A stretch of 64,000 nucleotides of DNA, taken from Parabacteroides sp. PF5-9. Lineage in GTDB: Bacteria > Bacteroidota > Bacteroidia > Bacteroidales > Tannerellaceae. Made by a program: the position numbers and the translations under genes. This document shows positions 55,449 through 63,953 of the stretch, one piece after another. The stretch's first letter is position 1. Every line of letters starts with the position of its first letter. Under the pieces are notes generated by a model. The model saw only the letters and a program-made list of their open reading frames with translations, did not search any database and was not told where the DNA came from. The stretch lies in NCBI RefSeq assembly GCF_029893105.1, contig NZ_JARXWG010000004.1:124001-188000 (forward strand), written 5' to 3'.

Positions 55449-57296
55449 TTATTTCAGTGCCGGTAACAAATGTTTCCAGATAAGGTTGATCTCCGCTTGC
55501 ATATCGCCGATATGGGCAGTGGTAACAATGACGGCATCTTGCTCGGGTAGGATGATGATGTATTGTCCATTGGCGCCATCGGCGCGGTAGGCGTTATGCC
55601 GGCAGCGCCACATTTGGTAGCCATAGCCCTGGAGCCAGTCGCTATCTTTAGGTTTGACTTTGAGATCTTCGCGTTTGACACCTGCAGGAAGGGAGGCTAT
55701 TTTAGATGTTGTTGCTTCTTCGATCCAGGATTCGGGAAGGATTTGTTTACCGTTCCATTTTCCTTTTTGCAGGAAGAGTTGTCCGAGTTTGGCCATATCT
55801 TCTGTCTTGACATAGAGCCCCCAGCCTCCGGTATTGATGCCTTGTGGGCTTTCCTGCCAGGTTGCTCCCACGATGCCTAATGGGCGGAAGAGACGGGGAT
55901 AGAGGTAGTCGATGACTTTCTCTCCGGTGACTTTCTGAATGATGGCAGAGAGCATATAGGTTGCCAGGCTATTGTATACAAAGAGGGTACCTGGTTTATG
56001 TTCGATGGGGTAGGCGAGGAATGTTTCTACCCAGTCGGCATCTTCTGTTCGTCTGATTGCTCCTGTTGGGTCGGTGTCGTGTCCTACCGACATCGTCAAT
56101 AGGTGACGGATTTCCAATTCTTGCAGATATGGTGACACTTGTGCCGGAAGTTTATCGGGGAAGAAAGAGATGACTTTATCGGTGACTTTCAGTTTCCCTT
56201 CGGTGACTGCAAATCCGATGGCTGAAGCGGTGAATGTTTTGCTTACAGAATTGAGGATATGTGTCTTTTGTGGATCACCTTCACTCATCCACTCTTCTGC
56301 GATTACCTTGCCGTGCTGGAGGATCATAATGCTATGAAGGTCTTGTCCGGATTTTTGTACGGCTTGTTTATAGTTTTCAAAAGCTCTGTTCATCTTTTTC
56401 GAGGCATCTCCCCGTGGCAAAGCTTTGAGGTGTTCATTGTAGCTGATAAGCTGGATACTCCGGTCGGTGATTGCTTTTTTTACGCGTGGGCTGGTTAACA
56501 GATCGGTCACGCCCTGACGGTCGATGGCGACATCTTCGTAGCCGATATGCCCTACGGTTTGCATTTCGGAATCGTTGTATGCGGGGTGATCGAGGAACAT
56601 ATAGGTTTTACCACCTTCCAGTTTATCGAGCATTTTGATGAAAGCGGCTTCTTTTTCTGCGGAGGTTTTTTTAGGTCCGTCGTATCCGACATAGGAGAAG
56701 TTGTATTGACTCATGGCATCTTGGCGGTCGACAGCGGGCAGATTGTACTCTTCAGCCAAACGTTTGACCATTTTGACCACTTCAGGATCGAAACCGGTGG
56801 AGAGCATATGACCTGTGAGGTGACTGGCTTGTGGCATGTTTTTAAGCCCCAACTCTATCTGTGCTCTGAATTCCTGTTCTATTTCGGGAAGTTTCCATTT
56901 GTTTTCGGTGATGGCTAATCCGGGATAGGACGCATTGGGACCCATCATGGGAAAGAAGTATCCGTCACTATCGACCAGGCTGGGGCAATGGGTGAGGGGC
57001 CGCCATTTGATGTTGTCCCATTCGCTGGTGATGGCAAGGTGTATGCCGACATCGAGTCCGGGATGTTCGCGGAGCATTTTTACAGCTTCGGGAAACCAGG
57101 GGGTGACTACCATTACTTCGATAGAGGTCTGGATACCGTTTACATAGCCGTCGATTGCAGCAAGATTGGCTGAATGGAATGAGCCCATATCATCGGAGCG
57201 GACGATGAGCCGTGGATTGGATTGTCCGAAGATGGTGCTGTTTACGACCAGAAGTATGGCCAGACAGATCATCTTTTTGAATGTGTGTGTTTGCAT
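55449..57296 (-). CDS. YdjC/ChbG-type deacetylase fused to serine beta-lactamase-like hydrolase
   Basis: 615 aa with a signal peptide (MQTHTFKKMICLAILLVVNS). Residues about 28-290 form a YdjC/ChbG carbohydrate deacetylase: metal site RSDDMG (Asp35, Asp36), DVGIHLAITSEW (His86) and ASHLTGHM (His159, His163). Residues about 305-615 form a class C beta-lactamase/DD-peptidase-like domain: SVSK (Ser350, Lys353) and VYNSLATYML (Tyr441, Asn442). Both sites look intact. The hydrolase half is paralogous to the gene just upstream (57305). It suggests a periplasmic enzyme that deacetylates and cleaves a cell-wall or glycan-derived substrate. Confidence 0.88.
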   Translation of the reverse strand: MQTHTFKKMICLAILLVVNSTIFGQSNPRLIVRSDDMGSFHSANLAAIDGYVNGIQTSIEVMVVTPWFPEAVKMLREHPGLDVGIHLAITSEWDNIKWRPLTHCPSLVDSDGYFFPMMGPNASYPGLAITENKWKLPEIEQEFRAQIELGLKNMPQASHLTGHMLSTGFDPEVVKMVKRLAEEYNLPAVDRQDAMSQYNFSYVGYDGPKKTSAEKEAAFIKMLDKLEGGKTYMFLDHPAYNDSEMQTVGHIGYEDVAIDRQGVTDLLTSPRVKKAITDRSIQLISYNEHLKALPRGDASKKMNRAFENYKQAVQKSGQDLHSIMILQHGKVIAEEWMSEGDPQKTHILNSVSKTFTASAIGFAVTEGKLKVTDKVISFFPDKLPAQVSPYLQELEIRHLLTMSVGHDTDPTGAIRRTEDADWVETFLAYPIEHKPGTLFVYNSLATYMLSAIIQKVTGEKVIDYLYPRLFRPLGIVGATWQESPQGINTGGWGLYVKTEDMAKLGQLFLQKGKWNGKQILPESWIEEATTSKIASLPAGVKREDLKVKPKDSDWLQGYGYQMWRCRHNAYRADGANGQYIIILPEQDAVIVTTAHIGDMQAEINLIWKHLLPALK

Positions 57297-57304
57297 TTTT
57301 TGTG

Positions 57305-58894
57305 TTATTTGGTTGTTTGTTGTTCTTTGAATTGACCTGTCAACAGGATTGGCGGGTCGGAGGGTGACATGCTGTTGGTGAGGGTGACAGTTATTTTATT
57401 GCCGGCCAATTGGCAGTCAAATGTTTCCGATCGGGCATCTGTAACATACAGGAGTGTTAATTTCAGGTTGTCTTTCGTGATCCAGCTTCCGAATCCAGCT
57501 GTTTTAAGCGGAAGTAGTCCTTCGGGATTACGCCGTGGGGAGGAGAAATAGGGTGATAATCGTTCGGTTTCTCCAAATTTCCAGGTGTCATTTCCAAAGG
57601 ATAATGGGTATTGTTTGTCTATTGTTGTGAGCGTGAGTAGACAGTTTGCCTGTGCATCCAGATGAAGAGTCAGTTCGCTGATTTGCTGTTCATTCGGATT
57701 CATGGAGAACGTATAGGTGATGTTTCGTGCCGCTTCAACCTCATCATTAGTACGGGATGGGTCGGGTATTTTGAGGGAAGAGAGTTTGCTGGTCAATAAT
57801 TCGTTTGCCGCTTCATCTTTTTTGATTGGCCTATTACTGATGATAGCAGGGAGAAGGTGTTTCCAAACGAGGGAGAGTTCTTTTTGCATATCGTTGAGGG
57901 AGGCCGTGATGGCAATGACCGCATCTTGTTCGGGCAGGATGATGATAAACTGTCCGTTGGCTCCATCGGCGCGATAGGCGTTGTGGGTGCATCGCCAGAT
58001 CTGGTATCCATATCCTTGTGCCCAGTCGTCGTTGCTGTTTTCATCAGGTGTCCGATCGGGTCGCTGATAGATATGTGGCGCTGTCGCTTCATCGATCCAG
58101 TCGGCCGATAATAATTGTTTGTTGTGCCATTTTCCTTTTTGGAGGTAGAATTGTCCGAGTTTGGCCATGTCGGCTGTTTTGATGCGCATCCCCCAGCCTC
58201 CGCTGTTGATTCCTTGTGTATCGGTTTCCCACTGGATGTTTTTTATCTCTAAGGGTTCGAACAGTCGAGGGGTGAGGTAGTCGTAGGTACTTTCTCCTGT
58301 GACTTTATGGATGATTGCGGATAACATATAGGTGGCGTATGAACTATATTCAAAGGTCGTTCCGGGTTCAATCTGGATGTTGGTATCAAGGAATGATTTG
58401 ACCCAGTCGTGGTCGGTGATATAGAATGTCGGCGGCGGGGTTTGTCCTACGCTCATGGTGAGTAGGTCTTTTACCCGAAGCTCTTGCAGGTATTGTGAGG
58501 GGTTTTGAGGGGTTTTATCGGGGAAAAATGAGATCACCCGGTCTTCGACTGTGAGTAGTTGTTCTTGTACGGCAAATCCGATCGCAGTGGATGTAAATGT
58601 TTTACTGACGGAATGCATGAGGTGGTTGGTCGTTGATCGGTAGGGGTGCCACCATCCTTCGGCGATGACTTTTCCGTGACGAAGGAACATGAGGCTGTGA
58701 AGTTCCATTTGTGCTTCAGCTTCTTCGATGAAGGTGTGTATGCCTTCCGAAGCGACGCCTTGCAGCTCAGGGGTGCTGCGGTACATACCGTCGGAATAGT
58801 TGCTGTTGGTTAACTTGGGTTCCCGACAGGCTGTATTCAGCAGGGTAAGGGCGACCAGCGTGGCTAATAGGATTCGGATTTCAGGCCTTTTCAT
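57305..58894 (-). CDS. Serine beta-lactamase-like hydrolase (lipoprotein)
   Basis: 529 aa from MKRPEIRILLATLVALTLLN, with a lipobox ending at Cys23. The class C-type domain has SVSK (Ser95, Lys98), FEYSSYATYMLSAIIHKV (the Tyr position is Y-S-S rather than Y-x-N as in the neighbour) and GANGQFIIILPEQDAVIAIT. A C-terminal beta-rich domain (about 380-529) is absent from the paralogue. It is upstream of the fusion gene with only 8 bp between, in one operon. The start at 58894 is preferred to that at 58921 because it gives the lipoprotein leader. Confidence 0.88.
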   Translation of the reverse strand: MKRPEIRILLATLVALTLLNTACREPKLTNSNYSDGMYRSTPELQGVASEGIHTFIEEAEAQMELHSLMFLRHGKVIAEGWWHPYRSTTNHLMHSVSKTFTSTAIGFAVQEQLLTVEDRVISFFPDKTPQNPSQYLQELRVKDLLTMSVGQTPPPTFYITDHDWVKSFLDTNIQIEPGTTFEYSSYATYMLSAIIHKVTGESTYDYLTPRLFEPLEIKNIQWETDTQGINSGGWGMRIKTADMAKLGQFYLQKGKWHNKQLLSADWIDEATAPHIYQRPDRTPDENSNDDWAQGYGYQIWRCTHNAYRADGANGQFIIILPEQDAVIAITASLNDMQKELSLVWKHLLPAIISNRPIKKDEAANELLTSKLSSLKIPDPSRTNDEVEAARNITYTFSMNPNEQQISELTLHLDAQANCLLTLTTIDKQYPLSFGNDTWKFGETERLSPYFSSPRRNPEGLLPLKTAGFGSWITKDNLKLTLLYVTDARSETFDCQLAGNKITVTLTNSMSPSDPPILLTGQFKEQQTTK

Positions 58895-58918
58895 GTGTGT
58901 GCATTTTTGATTGATAGG

Positions 58919-58949
58919 CAAATCTACGAAAAAACGGATATTTCAGCAA
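58919..58949 (-). promoter_or_regulatory. Canonical promoter for the hydrolase pair
   Basis: Minus-strand TTG (58949-58947) and TAGATTTG (58926-58919) spaced 20 bp, 25 bp upstream of the start at 58894. It also excludes the longer start at 58921. Confidence 0.65.
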
Positions 58950-59696
58950 CTTAGGTAACGTCGGTTCGATATAAAATCACAAGAGATGAGATGGGCTACT
59001 GTCAGAATGTCAATCTGTCAATTGAACCCATCCGTCAGTCGTCTGTCTCATTCCAATGTGAAGTATCGCTTCAAAAATGCGCTTCTCGCGCAATTCGTAA
59101 CAGACAATCTGATTCTGTTTTATTGTCAATGACTCATTTTCAATAGCCCATTTCAAGTTCATCGGCATGATTCGGAAGGAGGTGTTCGAGAATCGATCGT
59201 TTTGTTGATATTTTATTACCAGTGATAGTGCTTATATTTTGAAGAAAAGAGAAGTTAAAAAAAGAAAATTACAAGATTTTTCCCTATCTTTAAGCGCAAC
59301 AAACAACTTCTTCAACAAAAGATTCAGATCACTGGAAAAAATCATTACAATGATTCATAAGAGACATTGTGATGATTTTAAAAATCTTCACAATACCTTT
59401 GAAGGATCATTGCAATGAAATGAGGTAAGCAACATCTTTAGACGTGAAAATGCCCGTTTTCTGAACTAAAACAGGCGAGTGGACGCTTTTGTTGGTTGCA
59501 AAAATAGGCTTATATTGTAAAATGTGATACTGAAAAGAAGAAAATGGCGACTATTTGATAATCGGATCGATCTTGTTTTGCTGATGTTGAAACGATGCGA
59601 ATCTACTGAGAATAGTAGGGGATAAATAGAGATTGAAAAAACTTGGTGGAGAGCCAGGCTTTAAACTGAATGATACGGTCTATATACGTTTTAGGG
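58950..59696. other. Gene-free stretch with one inverted repeat
   Basis: About 750 bp with no credible ORF over 60 codons. It holds an imperfect 14-bp inverted repeat (59339-59352 and 59365-59378) followed by related short motifs. No transposase fragment, tRNA or other recognisable structure is seen. It may be decayed sequence. Confidence 0.5.
59339..59378. repeat. Inverted repeat in the 59-kb gap
   Basis: AAATCATTACAATG and CATTGTGATGATTT, 13 of 14 bases paired around a 12-nt loop. Related sequences (AAATCTTCACAAT, ATCATTGCAATGA) follow within 50 bp, so several copies of one motif are clustered here. Confidence 0.5.
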
Positions 59697-60308
59697 TTAG
59701 AATTTTTTATTCTTTTCGAGGCGTCTAAATCCGTAATAAATGAGTATTATGCAGAGAACGAGTCCGATTATTGCAGGGATAAGAATTGATTTTCCTGCTT
59801 CACCGGCGTTGTAAATACTCCAAACTATTTTTCCTGTAGCCATAAGTACAACTACGCCAAGTCCTATTATAAGGCTACGTTTCCAAAAAGCAAGTCCAAG
59901 GGCTAAGAACGAAAGAGGGATGGTTAAAATCAACAACCATTTTTTATAATCCCATTGTGCATTGAGCCAATTGATTTCAAATTGGAGAAACATTTTTACT
60001 TGTTCGCTTATTGTTTCGGGTTTGGGAAACCAGAACATACTGGTAAAAAGGCAAAAGATCGTTATTGAAATTCCCGTCCAGCTACGTTTGTATGCAAAGA
60101 AGCAAAATGGAATCAAAAAAATAGGGCGAATAAACCAACTCATCTGGTTTTGATGTCGCTCATAAAGCCAGCTTAAAAACGTTTGGTTTGTCATTGCTGT
60201 GATAATAAAAGCAATAGTCAACAACCCAAAAACAAATGCGATTGATTTGTCATATTTTGATACAAATTCTTTCCAGGATAATTGCCCATATAGTTGTTTA
60301 TTCTGCAT
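59697..60308 (-). CDS. Multi-pass membrane protein, unknown
   Basis: 203 aa with about six predicted membrane helices (for example FVFGLLTIAFIITAM, FIRPIFLIPFCFF, ITIFCLFTSMFWF, LLILTIPLSFLALGLAF, LIIGLGVVVLMATG, ILIPAIIGLVLCIILIYY) and a basic C-terminus. I do not recognise the family. It has a canonical promoter and is divergent from the truncated regulator. Confidence 0.75.
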   Translation of the reverse strand: MQNKQLYGQLSWKEFVSKYDKSIAFVFGLLTIAFIITAMTNQTFLSWLYERHQNQMSWFIRPIFLIPFCFFAYKRSWTGISITIFCLFTSMFWFPKPETISEQVKMFLQFEINWLNAQWDYKKWLLILTIPLSFLALGLAFWKRSLIIGLGVVVLMATGKIVWSIYNAGEAGKSILIPAIIGLVLCIILIYYGFRRLEKNKKF

Positions 60309-61511
60309 AACTCCAGTTTTTACCTTGTAATAGATCTCTCAATTGTGGTCATCTCATTTACAAATATAGGACAAAAGACCAAAGAAGCAAGTTCCCCAAA
60401 ACACGATCTTTGTACTCCGTATTTAGATAGCTTTGCAAATAATATCATTGATGCAATTTTTCATTCTAAAGCAACGCTTGACGATATAGATGAAGAAAAG
60501 GTTAACCTTTTTGTCAAACTGGCTCAAGCCAAAAGAGGCTTTCCAATTCCATTTACAGCAGGTATTCCCTCTATTCTTACTCATCTTGATTTAATTTCGG
60601 AAGATAATCGACTCACGAATGCTGCCATTCTGTTATTTGGCAAGAAGCCGCAGTCATTTTTTATCACTTCCGAAATCAAGTGTGCCCAATTCTATGGCAA
60701 TGACATTACAAAACCCATACCTGCCTATCAGGTATATCGTGGAAATGTATTTGAACTGATTGACCAGGCTGTCGATTTTGTCATGTCAAGGATAGATGTT
60801 CGGATAGGGACACGAGATAAAAGAACCGATGTAGATGTGGATTACGAACTTCCATTAGAGGCTGTTCGGGAGGCAATTGTAAATGCTGTAACGCATCGCG
60901 ACTATACCAGTAACGCCAGCGTTCAGGTGATGCTATTTCGCAACAGGCTGGAAGTCTGGAATCCAGGAGCATTACCTTACGGACTTACCACCGCAAAACT
61001 CCTATTGCCGCATCCTTCCGTTCCGACAAATCCGATACTCGCCAACCCAATATATTTGGCTGGCTATATCGAGAGAATGGGAACAGGAACAAGAGATATA
61101 GTAAAGCAATGTAAGGCAATCGGATTAAGAGAACCGGAGTTTATTCAAGAAGAGAACTTTAGGGTTGTTCTTTGGCGGAAAGAAGAGCAGGATGAGGCTA
61201 TAAATGAGGGTGTAAATAAGGGTATAATGGTGCAGCATGTGATTGAAGGAGAGATTGATAAAATTTGCGCCCTCATCGGTGAGGGTGTAAATGAGGGTGT
61301 AAATGAGGGTATAAAAGAAACTTTGAGAATTATATTAGATGCCCCGGGTCTTAATGCCGTAAGAATAGCAGAGAGATTAAATAAAAGTATTGCTACTGCA
61401 GAACGCTATCTTCGCACTCTTAGAGAACATGATATTGTTGAATTCAGAGGAGCGCCCAAATCAGGTGGATATGCCTTCACCGAAAAAGTAAGAAACATAC
61501 TGTTTAAATAA
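60294..61511 (+). pseudogene. N-terminally truncated ATP-binding transcriptional regulator
   Basis: The frame gives up to 405 aa but opens with TTG inside the neighbouring gene, and the first ATG-coded Met is about 160 residues in. From about residue 50 it matches the large AlbA_2/HATPase regulator family: a GHKL-type N box LEAVREAIVNAVTHRDY, then YIERMGTGTRDIVKQC, and a C-terminal winged helix (LNAVRIAERLNKSIATAERY). The expected ~130-residue N-terminal AlbA_2 DNA-binding domain is missing. The promoter of the membrane-protein gene occupies that position. EGVN is encoded by 12-bp tandem repeats at 61206-61229 and 61281-61316. It is probably a remnant. Confidence 0.75.
60361..60390 (-). promoter_or_regulatory. 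Canonical promoter for the membrane-protein gene at 59697
   Basis: Minus-strand TTG (60390-60388) and TATATTTG (60368-60361), spacer 19 bp, 53 bp upstream of the ATG. It lies inside the apparent reading frame of the truncated regulator. Confidence 0.6.
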
Positions 61512-61572
61512 GGAATAACTCTTAGCATACTTATTGCACCCGAGATCCGTCACGAATCCGTCACGCATGAAT

Positions 61573-61600
61573 AAAAAAGACTTACAATCTCTTGTAAGTC
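61573..61600 (-). terminator. Terminator of the disrupted tRNA-Pro
   Basis: On the minus strand GACTTACA / TGTAAGTC form an 8-bp stem followed by six T, 16 bp past the tRNA 3' end. It looks like the original tRNA terminator left on the host side. Confidence 0.75.
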
Positions 61601-61615
61601 TCTGTTAATTAGCCG

Positions 61616-61654
61616 TCGGGATGACAGGATTTGAACCTGCGACCACACGCCCCC
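61616..61654 (-). other. 3' fragment of tRNA-Pro(GGG): attachment site of an integrative element
   Basis: Read on the minus strand it holds anticodon-loop GGG, the 3' anticodon stem CGTGT, the variable loop, the T-arm CAGGTTCAAATCCTG and the acceptor strand CATCCCG plus discriminator A. The 5' half is absent: to the right the sequence changes to unrelated AT-rich DNA leading into an integrase gene. This is the pattern left when an element integrates at a tRNA 3' end. An intact tRNA-Pro should be at the element's far end, beyond the window. Confidence 0.85.
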
Positions 61655-61683
61655 CGGTAGGGTAAATTTGTTTTATATTTTAC

Positions 61684-61712
61684 TTGTAAATAGTTATAAA
61701 TGATTATATTTG
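61684..61712 (+). promoter_or_regulatory. Promoter for the integrase gene
   Basis: TTG at 61684-61686 and TATATTTG at 61705-61712, spacer 18 bp, 85 bp upstream of the integrase ATG. Confidence 0.6.
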
Positions 61713-61766
61713 CACTGTATAGCAATAGGTTGCTAAAACATAGTTTTTATACCTATATTTACTAAA

Positions 61767-61788
61767 GAGTGTAAACCGAGTGTAAACC
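61767..61788 (+). repeat. Two tandem 11-bp repeats before the integrase gene
   Basis: GAGTGTAAACC occurs twice without a gap, 9 bp before the integrase ATG. Such short direct repeats near an att site often bind the integrase arm domain or an excision factor. Confidence 0.6.
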
Positions 61789-61797
61789 GGGTTATTT

Positions 61798-63135
61798 ATG
61801 GCAAAAATATCAGTAATATTATTTCAAAGCAAAGTTTTATCCGATGGCACATATCCGGTCATGTTAAGGGTATCCAAAGGACAAGGGAATAGAAAATATT
61901 TTTCTCTCGGCTTTTCTGCGACTACTAAACAATTTGATAACGAAAACGGCTACTTTATCCGGGATAAGCGGCTAAATCCTTCCACGTATGCAGAAGATGA
62001 ACAGGGCAAAAGAGTAGAAATAGAAGGATATGCTGTAAAAAATGACTTTATCGACAGAAAGAAGATCCGGGCAAAGGAGATTATAGATGAGTTTGACCGT
62101 AACAATACGGATTGGACTTTCAAGATGTTTGAGCAGAAGTTTATCAATGAATCAAAAAAAGTGCTTGTGATTGACTACTTAAAACAGCACATAGAAAAAC
62201 TAAAGTCAGAAAAACACTATGGTAATGCAACTGCCTATTCCCGGTTGTTAGTTCTCTTGGAATGCTTTCAGAAAGACAAGAAAGTAAAAGTTGATAGGTT
62301 GTACTTCCATGATTTCGACTACTCGGTAGTAAATAAATTCTATTTGTATCTAAAGAATGACAGAGGCGTAAAGGGGAATACTGTGAGCTACTATTTCAGA
62401 ACATTGCGAGCATTGATGAATAACGCTATCAAAGACGGATGTGGAAGTAAAGAGGCGTATTGTTTCTCCAACGAATATACAGACACAAAGAAGGTATTCC
62501 ATATCGGAAAACTCAAAGAGACAACTCGAAAGCGGTTTATTCCTAAAGAGTATCTTTCCACTCTGAAAAACACGGTATTTGAGCGTGAGCCATTAGAGTA
62601 TAGCCGTCGGCTGTTCCTTTTATCATTCTACCTGTATGGGTGTTCCTATGTTGATTTGGCGAAACTCAAAAAGTCAGATATAAAGAAGGCAATAACAAAG
62701 GATGGCAAGCCAATAGAGATAATAGAATACAACCGAAGCAAAACACATAAGGACTACACAATACAGATCCGCCCGGAAATAAGGGAGCAGTTAGATTGGT
62801 TTCGGGATAACTATTCTACTATCGGAGATTATCTGTTGCCATGCATTACAAAGAATTTGAAAGATGAGGAATTGCAGAACCATATTATCAACCGGAGAAA
62901 TAAGTACAGTAAATACCTAAAGGAGATCGCAAAAGAATTGGATTTCCCGGAAGCATTATCAAAGATAAGCACCTACTATTCCCGGCATTCATATGCTATG
63001 GCCATGCTAAATAGCGGCAAGAGCATGGAAGTGATACAGCAAGCCCTTGGTCATGAGGACTTGGCTACTACTAAGATCTATTTAGATAGTTTTGATACGG
63101 ATTATTTGGCAAACGAAAGTGATGGATTAATATAA
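61798..63135 (+). CDS. Tyrosine recombinase/integrase of an integrative element
   Basis: 445 aa. An N-terminal arm-binding domain (MAKISVILFQSKVLSDGTYP) and a SAM-like core-binding domain (about 115-225) precede the catalytic domain. Arg II is in YYSRHSYAMAMLNSG, the next His in ALGHEDLATT and the nucleophile Tyr in TKIYLDSF. The region where the first catalytic Arg is expected reads FYLYGCSYVDLAKL, whereas relatives commonly have an Arg here; the residue may have moved or been lost. It sits just inside the tRNA-Pro att site and is transcribed away from it. Confidence 0.92.
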   Translation: MAKISVILFQSKVLSDGTYPVMLRVSKGQGNRKYFSLGFSATTKQFDNENGYFIRDKRLNPSTYAEDEQGKRVEIEGYAVKNDFIDRKKIRAKEIIDEFDRNNTDWTFKMFEQKFINESKKVLVIDYLKQHIEKLKSEKHYGNATAYSRLLVLLECFQKDKKVKVDRLYFHDFDYSVVNKFYLYLKNDRGVKGNTVSYYFRTLRALMNNAIKDGCGSKEAYCFSNEYTDTKKVFHIGKLKETTRKRFIPKEYLSTLKNTVFEREPLEYSRRLFLLSFYLYGCSYVDLAKLKKSDIKKAITKDGKPIEIIEYNRSKTHKDYTIQIRPEIREQLDWFRDNYSTIGDYLLPCITKNLKDEELQNHIINRRNKYSKYLKEIAKELDFPEALSKISTYYSRHSYAMAMLNSGKSMEVIQQALGHEDLATTKIYLDSFDTDYLANESDGLI

Positions 63136-63146
63136 CATATCGCAAA

Positions 63147-63953
63147 ATGAATTATTCACAATTTACAAAAAAGAGAAATTACATGTATCGTGTTTTGACG
63201 AAGTTTAATGATAATGCTGATGCTATTATAAGAAGAGCTTTTGATGATGAACAAGAGAAAGAAGCAGGAGACCCTACGGCATTGGAAATTATAAAGTTGA
63301 TTGCTGATACAATAGAAGCCGCAAATAGTTTATCATCTGATGTCCTAAAAAGATACAGAACTATGCCTTTTGATAAAGATAAATTTCTTGAAAAAGAGGC
63401 TAAAGAATGGTACGATGCCGCCGTCAATAATCCGACAGGCTACCAATACTTAGAGCAAAACATTTCTCTCGATGATATGTATGACACATTGTGGGGCTGG
63501 TGGAATAATAAAGAAAGACTTCACTTGGCAAGACGTGGTTTAGTATCTTTAATTGTTTATCGCAAATTGGTTGAGAAAGAAGGCAAACCAAAAGGTAAGC
63601 CAAATAAAAAAGAACCGCTTTTTCAGGATTATTTTGTTTCTAAACAAGCATATCTAAAAGCGGTTAAATGGCTTGAAAGCAATAATCATATTAATAACAA
63701 CGGAGTGTTTATCCATGATGCCCGGGATTTTACGTTGTTCATATTAACGCTGAAGCATCAAGGATGGCTGACTAAAGACCCAAAGGCTTCTTTTATTGAA
63801 AAAATCATGGATAATTATTCTCTGAGAATGTCAGAGAGACAGATTCGGAACATAATAAAAGATAACAAAGAAGCCGATCTCACTAACAAATCCTTTAATC
63901 CGCATTTCTTCAATTTTCCTTCAATTTCCGAAATTTCCGAAACAGAAAAATAG
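63147..63953 (+). CDS. Element-encoded protein of unknown function
   Basis: 268 aa from MNYSQFTKKRNYMYRVLTKF. Predicted soluble, helical and charged, with Trp-rich YDTLWGWWNNKERLHLARRG and a basic linker (KEGKPKGKPNKKEPLFQDYF). I recognise no domain. The C-terminal half (SLRMSERQIRNIIKDNKEAD) has a helix-turn-helix look. It starts 11 bp after the integrase stop and is AT-rich, so it is probably an accessory gene of the integrated element. Confidence 0.7.
   Translation: MNYSQFTKKRNYMYRVLTKFNDNADAIIRRAFDDEQEKEAGDPTALEIIKLIADTIEAANSLSSDVLKRYRTMPFDKDKFLEKEAKEWYDAAVNNPTGYQYLEQNISLDDMYDTLWGWWNNKERLHLARRGLVSLIVYRKLVEKEGKPKGKPNKKEPLFQDYFVSKQAYLKAVKWLESNNHINNNGVFIHDARDFTLFILTLKHQGWLTKDPKASFIEKIMDNYSLRMSERQIRNIIKDNKEADLTNKSFNPHFFNFPSISEISETEK

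Noticed and set aside
61616-61654. Complete tRNA-Pro gene
   Set aside because: The D-arm, 5' acceptor strand and 5' anticodon stem are missing to the right; only the 3' half remains.
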